This document shows, in pieces, positions 53,346 through 60,749 of a stretch of DNA of 64,000 nucleotides. Positions within the stretch are counted from its first letter, which is position 1. Every line of letters begins with the position of its first letter. The notes below the pieces were generated by a model. That model searched no databases, had not been told where the DNA came from, and was given only the letters and a program-made list of their open reading frames with translations. This DNA is from Anaerolineales bacterium. Its GTDB lineage: Bacteria; Chloroflexota; Anaerolineae; Anaerolineales; UBA4823. The stretch lies in the NCBI GenBank assembly GCA_016929095.1, contig JAFGJM010000022.1:62001-126000 (forward strand), in the 5' to 3' direction. The position numbers were made by a program, and so were the translations under genes.

Positions 53346-53452
53346 ACTATCACTACGAGAAGCACATTCACTTCGTTCAGTGTAAACCTTGCGACGAAGC
53401 ATTCTCATACGCCACAATGACAAAATTGCTTCGCTTTGCTCGCAATGACAAG
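53346..53452. repeat. 107-base direct repeat, copy 2
   Basis: Aligned without gaps to copy 1 at 53181-53287, with identical ends and scattered substitutions (for example CGCGAG against TACGAG). The two are 58 bases apart. Each copy can be read as a long imperfect inverted structure. Confidence 0.85.
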
Positions 53453-53825
53453 TAGTAAACTGTAGGGGGCTAAAATTTCTAATAAAAATTGGGATGGCAG
53501 GAATACCAACGGATGATGGGGGAAACCCTCTGCGTGATGCAATATAATAAGCGAAAATATCATGTATCCATTTTTATTCACTTTTACAGCAAAAAATGAA
53601 AGTATACGTGTTTTAACTGATCATTAATCCCTTTTTGGATTATCGCTGTATAATAGATATATTCATTGATGCTTCAGATAATATTTTTCAGGGTAGTAAA
53701 TAGAATTTCTTGTTGGGCGGCGAAACAATACAGTGATTCAGTTTGCCTGACATCATCCAGCCCCCGTTTCCTCACCCCAGATTTAATAAAAAGTCATTGA
53801 TCGATTGCGGGGTGAGATGAACTTC

Positions 53826-53870
53826 TGACCTTCAATATGGTGCTTGAGAGCACCGGAGCCTGAGAGGTCA
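53826..53870 (+). promoter_or_regulatory. structured leader before a small membrane peptide gene
   Basis: An outer stem TGACCT (53826-53831) with AGGTCA (53865-53870) and an inner stem GGTGCT/AGCACC with loop TGAG (53839-53854). It ends 30 bases before the start codon at 53901 and is followed by a T-rich run. It could be a terminator of upstream transcription or a regulatory fold. I do not match it to a known class. Confidence 0.45.
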
Positions 53871-53900
53871 ATAACTTTATTTTTCAATTGGAGGTATGTG

Positions 53901-54071
53901 ATGAACCTTAGTGAACCCAAACAAATTACATTTTGGATTGCGGTTGTCCTGGCTGTGTTGGGGATATTAGCCCAACTGGTGACCATTCCTGTCCTTTCAG
54001 GGTTTGCCTTTTGGCTGGTGGTACTCGGCTTTATCGTCCTGTTCTTAGGCAATATCTTAAAAGGCTTCTAA
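53901..54071 (+). CDS. 56-residue membrane protein
   Basis: A tiny protein, MNLSEPKQITFWIAVVLAVL onward, with two hydrophobic helices (about 9-29 and 33-54) and an ending GNILKGF. GGAGG lies 8 bases before the ATG, which supports real translation. The region upstream of the ATG is a structured leader, and a second hairpin follows the stop. It resembles small hydrophobic proteins of the DUF-type two-helix kind, but I recognise no named family. Role unknown. Confidence 0.65.
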   Translation: MNLSEPKQITFWIAVVLAVLGILAQLVTIPVLSGFAFWLVVLGFIVLFLGNILKGF

Positions 54072-54082
54072 CCAAAGAAGAG

Positions 54083-54136
54083 GGGGGATAGCCAGTGAGG
54101 GTTGACCGGCTCCGCAATCGCGCCGGCTTATCCCCC
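54083..54136. other. hairpin after the 56-residue membrane protein gene
   Basis: Arms GGGGGATAGCC and GGCTTATCCCCC pair with one bulged base and contain an inner CCGGC/GCCGG stem. No T-run follows. Possibly a processing or transcription-stopping structure for the small gene. Confidence 0.5.
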
Positions 54137-54209
54137 TACAATGAATATAAAATAATGTTCAGCTATTTCTTGATGGGTAATTGCTGGTTGAAATATGAGG
54201 CGCGTGTAC

Positions 54210-54267
54210 CGCTGATTATTTGATTTCATTGATTACGCAGAGTATAGCGTAATCAGTTTAATCAGCG
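54210..54267. repeat. nested palindromic repeat
   Basis: Outer arms CGCTGATTA (54210-54218) and TAATCAGCG (54259-54267) enclose inner arms GATTACGC (54231-54238) and GCGTAATC (54247-54254). Units of GATTNCGCTGATTA type recur as dispersed repeats in many genomes. Confidence 0.65.
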
Positions 54268-54490
54268 AAATCAGTGGTTCAATATTTTAAGCAATAATTA
54301 ATTGTCGGAGACTCGCCCAGTGGAGAATCGCCCGCTTCTCGAGTTTGATTCATAGCTGGCTATTAAATTTATTCAATGGCAAGGAAAACTGCTGGCTATT
54401 CTCGGTCCACTATAAATTATTTCAGTCGATAATTGAACATTTCCCAATGAAGATTAGCAATATCACAAGAATATAATTTATTCATATTGT

Positions 54491-54610
54491 ATGCACATCC
54501 TCATCCCCACTATCGGCTCGCGCGGTGACGTGCAACCCTTTATCGCGCTGGCTGAAGGGCTGAATAAAGCCGAGCATAATGTCACACTGGCATCCCACCC
54601 GGTGATTTGA
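54491..54610 (+). pseudogene. remnant of a UGT-like glycosyltransferase
   Basis: A 39-codon frame, MHILIPTIGSRGDVQPFIAL then AEGLNKAEHNVTLASHPVI, is the exact start of GT1/UGT-type glycosyltransferases (GSRGDVQPFIALAEGL), which are normally about 400 residues long. It stops with TGA at 54608-54610 and no continuation appears in any frame. A deletion has removed the rest. No SECIS-like hairpin follows this TGA. Confidence 0.8.
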
Positions 54611-54834
54611 AGAAGGATGTAAATGCGTTGAAAAATGCTACCCGTCATAGCGAGAGAGCTTTCAACATAAATTAAATAAGTATCTGATTTAGAAGTTTCA
54701 AGTTTTTAAGTATCAAGTTAGTATATATCATATGTCGGACATCTAAAGATAACCAATCGACAAACTTTCTGTTCCTGCTTTCCTCTTTTCCTGCCTTCCT
54801 ATTAACCATTTTAAATATGGAGTATCATTACTGT

Positions 54835-55329
54835 ATGAACGTTCGCCAGGCTGCCATCACCGACGCGCCCGCCATTACCAGAATCTACAACTGGTATATC
54901 TTGAACACCATCATTTCTTTTGAAATGACACCTTTGAGTATCGAAGAGATACAAACCCGCATCCAGGTTAAATTGGAGTATTACGATTGGCTGGTGGGAG
55001 AAACCGATCATGAGATCATCGGCTATGCATATTACGGCGCCTTCCGCCCCAGGGAAGCCTACCACCACACCGTGGAATCCACAATTTATATCGCTCAAAA
55101 ATATACCGGACAGGGGTATGGAAAACCGCTTTATGAACAATTGATCGAATCCGCAAGAAAACACGGCTTCCGTGAGATGGTGGCCATCATCGCCCTGCCC
55201 AATCCGGTCAGTGTTTCACTTCACCAAAAGCTGGGGTTTGAGTTGGTGGGGGTAAACAAGGGAGTAGGGTATAAAATGGGACGTTATATCGATGTGGGTA
55301 TGTGGCAATTATCACTTTATAATTCTTGA
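54835..55329 (+). CDS. GNAT acetyltransferase, phosphinothricin-acetyltransferase-like
   Basis: A 164-residue N-acetyltransferase. MNVRQAAITDAPAITRIYNW is the typical Pat start. The acetyl-CoA loop is QKYTGQGYGKPLYEQLIESA, and the ending PVSVSLHQKLGFELVGVNKG, then KMGRYIDVGMWQL, is diagnostic of the Pat/YncA group. Members acetylate methionine derivatives or phosphinothricin. I start at ATG 54835; a frame start six codons earlier is possible. It is followed 9 bases later by the methyltransferase gene. Confidence 0.9.
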   Translation: MNVRQAAITDAPAITRIYNWYILNTIISFEMTPLSIEEIQTRIQVKLEYYDWLVGETDHEIIGYAYYGAFRPREAYHHTVESTIYIAQKYTGQGYGKPLYEQLIESARKHGFREMVAIIALPNPVSVSLHQKLGFELVGVNKGVGYKMGRYIDVGMWQLSLYNS

Positions 55330-55338
55330 GTAGAAAAC

Positions 55339-56145
55339 ATGAAAAAAGATTACATACCAATCACCGATAATGATGCTACTCTCACTGAGATAGAATATAT
55401 CGAACGTTTCTGGACCAAAGTTTGGAATGAGCGCGATCCTATCATTGCCCATAAGATACAGAAACGAGAAGAGTATCAGGTAATGGCGCGTTATCTCTCC
55501 GCATTGCCACCGAACGCACGAATTTTGGACGGCGGCTGCGGTTTGGGGGAATGGACGGTTTCTCTTTCGGAAAAGGGTTACGCTGTGACCGGAATCGACA
55601 TCAGCCGGTTGACTGTCGAGAAATTGCAGGAGAAGTTCCCTGCTTTCCATTTCGCCATCGGTGATCTACGCAGCACGGGGTTTGAAGATGAGTCATTTGA
55701 TGCATATTTCTCCTGGGGTACTTTTGAACATTTTGAAGAGGGTTTCGCCGCGCCGCTCTCGGAAGCAAGAAGAATTCTTAAAAAAGGTGGCACCCTGTTT
55801 ATTTCAGTTCCATTTCAAAATGGCAGGCATCTGCGGCGCGGGCAACGCCCGCTTTGGACGTGGGACGAAAATTTCGACAAAAACCAGGGATATCATTCGA
55901 AAATGCGCTTCTATCAATGGCGGATCACCCGCTCCGAGTTGCAGCAAGAACTGGAAATTAATGGCTTCAAGACGCTTCAGGTACAGCCCATCCACAAACT
56001 ACAGGGGCTCCAGCGCGCCATCAGGCATGATCTAAAAATCAATCCCAGAACCACAATCGGCAAAATATTACAGGTGTTTCTATACCCGTTTGTCCCTTCT
56101 AATTATGTCGCCCATATGTTGATTGGAGTTGGTGTAAAATTATAG
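55339..56145 (+). CDS. class I SAM-dependent methyltransferase
   Basis: A 268-residue methyltransferase. The SAM motif is ARILDGGCGLGEWTVSLSEKG (first 20: ARILDGGCGLGEWTVSLSEK), followed by GIDIS and the acid loop FAIGDLRSTGFEDESFDAYF. Motif IV-like FSWGTFEHFEEGFAAPLSEA and RRILKKGGTLFISVPF follow. The C-terminal half is long and basic. It starts 9 bases after the acetyltransferase gene and is probably co-transcribed with it. The substrate is unknown. Confidence 0.85.
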   Translation: MKKDYIPITDNDATLTEIEYIERFWTKVWNERDPIIAHKIQKREEYQVMARYLSALPPNARILDGGCGLGEWTVSLSEKGYAVTGIDISRLTVEKLQEKFPAFHFAIGDLRSTGFEDESFDAYFSWGTFEHFEEGFAAPLSEARRILKKGGTLFISVPFQNGRHLRRGQRPLWTWDENFDKNQGYHSKMRFYQWRITRSELQQELEINGFKTLQVQPIHKLQGLQRAIRHDLKINPRTTIGKILQVFLYPFVPSNYVAHMLIGVGVKL

Positions 56146-56189
56146 TCAATTATGGAATTGATAATACAGCCGACGGATTGGAGGTAATA

Positions 56190-56666
56190 ATGAACGATCA
56201 ACCAATTTACCAGGAAAAACTCTCTTCCACCAGAACCGAAGCCCTGTTCGTTGTGCTGATGCTCATTTTCCTGGGGCTTTTTATTTGGCGGATGAATGTT
56301 TCCGGCTGGCAAACACTCACCTGGGTTTTCTTGTTTTTTGCGGCTTTCTTTCTTTTCTACATCATCAATTATCGCACCCTGGTGATCACTATCACCTCAA
56401 AAATGCTTTATCTAAAGTTCGGCATTTTTACTTGGCGCATCCCTCTAAACAATATCGATGAAGTCCGTCAAGACGACATTTCCTTATGGCGCATTGGCGG
56501 GGCAGGCATCCACTTCACCAGTATCGGCAGAAGATACCGCGCCATGTTCAACTTTCTCGAATATCCCCGGCTGGTACTCATGCTCAAACAAAAGCGCGGT
56601 CCGGTGAAGGATGTCATTTTCTCAACCCAAAACCCTGAAGAAATTCAATCGCTGATCAAGCCCTAA
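56190..56666 (+). CDS. membrane protein with bacterial PH-like domain
   Basis: A 158-residue protein. Two N-terminal helices (about 16-35 and 43-60) are followed by a soluble beta-rich domain with TITSKMLYLKFGIFTWRIPL and IDEVRQDDISLWRIGGAGIH, the pattern of bacterial PH (bPH) domains. These sit on the cytoplasmic side of the membrane with no known enzymatic role. GGAGG precedes ATG 56190. It stands between the methyltransferase and the kinase-like gene. Confidence 0.7.
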   Translation: MNDQPIYQEKLSSTRTEALFVVLMLIFLGLFIWRMNVSGWQTLTWVFLFFAAFFLFYIINYRTLVITITSKMLYLKFGIFTWRIPLNNIDEVRQDDISLWRIGGAGIHFTSIGRRYRAMFNFLEYPRLVLMLKQKRGPVKDVIFSTQNPEEIQSLIKP

Positions 56667-56882
56667 TTTACACCCGTATCCCCGTGTAATATTATTTTCC
56701 CATCTATTCTTATGCTGGAGGTGCCTGTCTGTTAGAAGGATGCCTGCTTTAACTGCTTTCGGTATATTACTTTTATGCATAAGTAAAATATTATTTTTAT
56801 CATATATAAATCCCCGGCTCATAGCGGGGTGTATAATATTTTCGACATCCCACATTAAAATTTTCATATTGGAGGCCATGAA

Positions 56883-57905
56883 ATGGATATTAAACGTATC
56901 GGCATTCTCTGTAATCCTTTTGCCGGCAGCGGCAAAGCAAGGGTTTTAGAACTCACCCAACAGGCTTTTGATTGCCTGGAACCACAAGTATCAGAAATTT
57001 TTGTAGGACCGGGGGATATGGGGGAAACCGTTTGTAAAGGGAAAAAGGTCAAAGTAGTCGGTCAAGATAATACAAAAACGCGGATAGATACCATCAATAC
57101 AGCCAAACAAATGATCGAAAATGGGGTGGAACTATTCGTGATCGTGGCTGGAGACGGCACTTACAACGATGCCCTCGAGGGTATGAAAACGGTAGACGCC
57201 AATGTTCCCATTTTTGGCATTGCCGGCGGGCGTTTTAATGTGATCTTTCCCAAACGTGTGCATGACCCATTTGTGAGCCTGCGCGGGGACTTCAAATCCT
57301 TCTCCATCAAAGATCTGGAAGTCGAAGAGGTGCGCGGGCTGGTAACGCGCATCAACGATAAGATCGTAAGCTATGGTTTCTTCTGGGTAAATATGAGTAA
57401 CGTCATCGCCCATACCGATACGAATGGCGCTTTGGCTATGATCGACGCTGCGCAATATATCGACGGAAAAATCATTCCGATCGCAGAAATCAAACCGGTT
57501 GCCACCGAAGACACACGAGTTGCCGTCCACTCAAACATCATTGGAGAAATCGAATTAGCCAGAGGCGCTGATGTTTACATGCCCATAGTCGCCCATATCG
57601 TGCCGGAATTGAATCAGATCATGGCGGGCGGTTTTGGCGCCATCTCTGAAGCAATGGGATTCCAGGGCGTGACTTATTGTTTCCCGGGCGCCAAATTTGC
57701 TTTCTTCCCCACACCGGATACTTTTCCTAACACAGCTCGCTCAATCGCTTTCTTTGCCGGTGATCAGGTGCGCTTCACAAACATGAAAGACGGCTCAGTA
57801 TTGTGTGTGGATTCGTCGGCTATTACCACGGTAAAATCCACCGATGTTATCACGGTCGAAGTCGTGCTGGAACTGGGGAAAAAGGCGATTCTAAAAAGGA
57901 GTTAA
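56883..57905 (+). CDS. NAD kinase/diacylglycerol-kinase-fold protein (AcoX-like)
   Basis: A 340-residue protein of the NAD-kinase/lipid-kinase superfamily. The start IGILCNPFAGSGKARVLE is the N-terminal nucleotide strand; VIVAGDGTYNDALEGM is the GDGTxND phosphate loop. IFGIAGGRFNVIFPKRVHDP follows, and the C-terminal half ends with SAITTVKSTDVITVEVVLEL. The family is close to the AcoX-like ATP-NAD kinases rather than true PpnK. The substrate could be a lipid or NAD. ATG 56883 lies after TTGGAGG. It is followed 5 bases later by the amidohydrolase gene, so the two form an operon. Confidence 0.8.
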   Translation: MDIKRIGILCNPFAGSGKARVLELTQQAFDCLEPQVSEIFVGPGDMGETVCKGKKVKVVGQDNTKTRIDTINTAKQMIENGVELFVIVAGDGTYNDALEGMKTVDANVPIFGIAGGRFNVIFPKRVHDPFVSLRGDFKSFSIKDLEVEEVRGLVTRINDKIVSYGFFWVNMSNVIAHTDTNGALAMIDAAQYIDGKIIPIAEIKPVATEDTRVAVHSNIIGEIELARGADVYMPIVAHIVPELNQIMAGGFGAISEAMGFQGVTYCFPGAKFAFFPTPDTFPNTARSIAFFAGDQVRFTNMKDGSVLCVDSSAITTVKSTDVITVEVVLELGKKAILKRS

Positions 57906-57910
57906 TACGC

Positions 57911-59521
57911 ATGTCGCTGAACGTTGATTTATTGTTGACCGGCGGCAAAATCCATACCGGCACAAAAAGTACCGCCCCGGTGGAAGCCATTGCCGTAAAA
58001 AATGGCCGCATATTTGCGGTCGGTAAGACTGACGAATTGGGGGGAGTAAATGCAAAAACCAGAATTAACCTGGAGGGGAAAACACTCATTCCTGGTCTGA
58101 TCGATGCCCATAATCATCTCTCATATTATTCGATGCTCTTACGGCTTCTGGATTGTCGGACGCCGTTGCATGGCGAAGTTGCTGAATTATTGGAAAAAAT
58201 CCAGCGCGAGGTCAAACAATCAGAGCCGGGTAAATTGATCCGCGGCTGGGGTTTTGCGGAATATAAAATTAGAGACCGCCGCTACCCCACCCTGGCAGAA
58301 ATGGACGAAGCCGCGCCAAACAATCCGGTCATTATCACCCATGCATCCGGACATTCTGCCGTTACCAATAGCCTGATGCTGAAACAAATGAAGATAGACA
58401 GCCAAACTCCCGATCCGAAGGGCGGCAAAATCGAGCGAGACCCTCAAACCAATGAACCGACCGGGGTGCTTCACGATGCTGCCATGTTCCAATATTCATT
58501 GGAAGCATTGATCATGGAATTTGGCGCTCTTTCTCTCGAGGAACGCATAGTTGTTCTTGAACAAGGCGCAGAGGATTATGCCCGCCTTGGTATTACCACC
58601 GTTGGCGATCCGGGAACCTTGCCGTCTCAATTATCCGCCTATCAGGAAGCTGCCCGCAGCAAGCGGTTAAAATGCCGGGTATCCGCTTTTCCATTTTATG
58701 AAATGAGTAAACCGTTTTTGGATTCGGGGTTACGCACCGGTTTCGGGACGGATATGTTTAAAATCGGTCCGATTAAACTCATCGGAGACGGTTCATTAAG
58801 CGGGCGCACTGCCGCCGTTTCACAACCTTATCAAAACACCGATTCCTTGGGATTGTTGTACCGCGACCAGGAAGCATTGGATAAAATCGTCGCCGAATTG
58901 GATGCTCTCGGTCAGCAAATCGCCATCCATGCTATCGGCGACCGGGCTGTTGAACAAGTGCTGCTGGCTTATGAAAAGGTCATCGGGAAAGGCAACCCCA
59001 ATACCCGGCGTCACCGTATGGAACATGCCGGTATTGTCAACCCACAGTTGCTGCAATTGATGAAAGGCATCGACCTGGTCATCGCCACTCAACCGCGTAT
59101 GCTGTACGAACAGGGTGATGGTTTTTACCGATCCTGCGGCGAAGAGCGCATCCACTCAGTATATCCATACAAGACCTATATCGAGATGGGCCTGCATGTG
59201 GCTGGCTCCTCCGATTGCCCGGTCACCAATCCCAACCCATTGCTTGGGATGCGCGATGGCATCCTGCGGCAGACGGAAGAAGGGTTGACCCTGGCGCCCG
59301 AACAAAAGTTGAGTGTTGAACAAGTCTTCCACATGTTCACATGGGATGCCGCTTATTCTTTATTCGATGAAAACGATAAAGGCACCCTAGAAGAAGGCAA
59401 ATTTGCCGATATGCTCGTTCTATCCGAAGATCCTTTCACCCTGCCTGCAGAAAAATGGGAGAGCCAGCTAAAAGTTGAAAAGACCATCGTGGGCGGCGAG
59501 GTGGTGTATAGCAAGGATTAA
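57911..59521 (+). CDS. amidohydrolase family protein (YtcJ-like)
   Basis: A 536-residue metal-dependent hydrolase of the amidohydrolase_3 group. The early LIPGLIDAHNHLSYYSM carries the HxH metal pair, SGHSAVTNSLMLKQM follows, and the late RHRMEHAGIV and SSDCPVTNPNPLLGMRDGIL hold the remaining ligands. The C-terminal motif KGTLEEGKFADMLVLSEDPF is typical of the beta-sandwich end. Such enzymes hydrolyse amide or formamide bonds; the substrate is unknown. AAAGGAG precedes ATG 57911. The open frame reaches further up into the previous gene and is not used. It lies in one operon with the kinase-like gene. Confidence 0.9.
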   Translation: MSLNVDLLLTGGKIHTGTKSTAPVEAIAVKNGRIFAVGKTDELGGVNAKTRINLEGKTLIPGLIDAHNHLSYYSMLLRLLDCRTPLHGEVAELLEKIQREVKQSEPGKLIRGWGFAEYKIRDRRYPTLAEMDEAAPNNPVIITHASGHSAVTNSLMLKQMKIDSQTPDPKGGKIERDPQTNEPTGVLHDAAMFQYSLEALIMEFGALSLEERIVVLEQGAEDYARLGITTVGDPGTLPSQLSAYQEAARSKRLKCRVSAFPFYEMSKPFLDSGLRTGFGTDMFKIGPIKLIGDGSLSGRTAAVSQPYQNTDSLGLLYRDQEALDKIVAELDALGQQIAIHAIGDRAVEQVLLAYEKVIGKGNPNTRRHRMEHAGIVNPQLLQLMKGIDLVIATQPRMLYEQGDGFYRSCGEERIHSVYPYKTYIEMGLHVAGSSDCPVTNPNPLLGMRDGILRQTEEGLTLAPEQKLSVEQVFHMFTWDAAYSLFDENDKGTLEEGKFADMLVLSEDPFTLPAEKWESQLKVEKTIVGGEVVYSKD

Positions 59522-59547
59522 ATTGCTTCAGTAATTGTTACAATCCA

Positions 59548-59582
59548 AACGGGCGTCTAATAAGTGCGCCCGTTCTTTTTTG
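59548..59582 (+). terminator. rho-independent terminator after the amidohydrolase gene
   Basis: AACGGGCG (59548-59555) pairs perfectly with CGCCCGTT (59567-59574) around an 11-base loop, followed by CTTTTTTT. It closes the kinase-amidohydrolase operon. Confidence 0.92.
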
Positions 59583-59663
59583 ATAATACTCTCCAATTGT
59601 CGTTTTTATAAGGTACAATTTGAAACGATAAACCACTAAAAATATTATTCAAAAAATAATCCC

Positions 59664-60731
59664 ATGCCAGCAGACGTATACCAACAGTTAGCCCGCAGGT
59701 TGGACGAAACCCCCAACGGATTCCCTGCTACCGAAAGCGGCGTGGAATTGCGCCTGCTGGCAAAGGTCTTTACGCCCGAGGAAGCCCATCTCGCCAGTGT
59801 GATGACCTTGCACGCCGAACCTTCCTGTGATATTGCCAGCCGGGCGGGTATAGACTCCAAAGAAGCCTATAAAACATTGAAAGGCATGGCCTCGAAAGGG
59901 CTGGTGAGCTTCAAAAAAGGGAAAGGTAAGCTGCTTTTCGCCCTGGAGCCCTTCATCGTCGGATTCTATGAGGCGCAATTACCCCGCATCGATAAAGAAA
60001 TGGCATCTTTATTCGAGCAATACTTTCACGAATCTGGCGGTGCCGTTTCCAGTATCGAACCTTCCGTGCACCGCGTCATCCCCATTCAAGAAGCCATCCC
60101 TCATGAGATCACCATATTCCCTCATGAACAAGCCAGCCAGATCGTCGAAGCCGCCAAAGCCTGGGGGGTGCGCAATTGCATTTGCCGGGTACAGAAGCGC
60201 CTGATCGGCGAAGGCTGCCATGCTCCCCTGGAAGTCTGCTTGACCCTGGCTCCCTTCGAGGGGGCTTTCGATCACAGCCAGGTCGACCGTGCCATAACTA
60301 AAGAAGAAGCTCTAGAAATCCTGCATAAAGCTGAAGAAGCCGGTCTGGTACACTCCACCGGCAACTACATCAGCAGGATTTATTACATCTGTAATTGCTG
60401 CACCTGCTGCTGCGGGGTATTGCGTGCGATAAAAGAGTTTGGCATTCCTACAGCCATGGCTCGGGCAGATTTTTACGCTGTAGTTAATGATGCGCTGTGC
60501 ATGGGTTGTGGAGATTGTTTGGGGTACTGCCCGTTCAACGCCATTTCACTTTCCGGCGGCATGGCAGCTATCGACCGTTCGCGCTGTATGGGGTGCGGGT
60601 TATGCTCAAGCGGCTGCGCACTGGACGCCCTGCATTTGGAGCGCCGCCCGGCAGAAGAGAGTCACCCCATCCCGCAAAATATCAAAGAGTGGGGCAAAGA
60701 GAGAATAAAACACCGTGGGGAAATTTATTAA
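59664..60731 (+). CDS. HTH and iron-sulfur cluster protein with a Cys-rich middle
   Basis: A 355-residue protein. Residues about 35-95 look like a winged helix (LASVMTLHAEPSCDIASRAG, then KEAYKTLKGMASKGLVSF). The middle holds NCICRVQKRL (Cys172, 174), Cys185 and 192, and the Cys-packed YICNCCTCCCGVLRAIKEFG (six Cys within 243-250). The end (about 276-322) has two 4Fe-4S motifs, CMGCGDCLGYCP and CMGCGLCSSGC. No membrane segment is visible. It may be a redox- or metal-responsive regulator or an electron carrier; the family is known mainly from anaerobes, from my recollection. It starts 82 bases after a terminator. Confidence 0.78.
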   Translation: MPADVYQQLARRLDETPNGFPATESGVELRLLAKVFTPEEAHLASVMTLHAEPSCDIASRAGIDSKEAYKTLKGMASKGLVSFKKGKGKLLFALEPFIVGFYEAQLPRIDKEMASLFEQYFHESGGAVSSIEPSVHRVIPIQEAIPHEITIFPHEQASQIVEAAKAWGVRNCICRVQKRLIGEGCHAPLEVCLTLAPFEGAFDHSQVDRAITKEEALEILHKAEEAGLVHSTGNYISRIYYICNCCTCCCGVLRAIKEFGIPTAMARADFYAVVNDALCMGCGDCLGYCPFNAISLSGGMAAIDRSRCMGCGLCSSGCALDALHLERRPAEESHPIPQNIKEWGKERIKHRGEIY

Positions 60732-60749
60732 ATTTCATCGAAATACAAT

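Larger units (their letters stand above)
53097..53900. other. repeat-rich intergenic region
   Basis: About 800 bases without a credible gene. It contains two 107-base direct repeats (listed separately), AT-rich sequence, and a structured leader at 53826-53870 before the small membrane peptide gene. The apparent ORFs here lie wholly in the repeats and have no ribosome sites. Confidence 0.6.
54137..54834. other. gap with palindromic repeat and gene remnant
   Basis: About 700 bases with a nested palindrome (54210-54267), a short glycosyltransferase remnant (54491-54610) and otherwise AT-rich filler. No complete gene is seen. Confidence 0.55.

Noticed and set aside
53175-53455. ORFs of 82 and 92 codons in the 107-base repeats
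   Set aside because: They only translate the repeat on either strand and lack start signals.
54608-54610. A second selenocysteine TGA in the glycosyltransferase remnant
   Set aside because: No hairpin at the right distance, no Cys expected at this position, and no matching sequence after the TGA.
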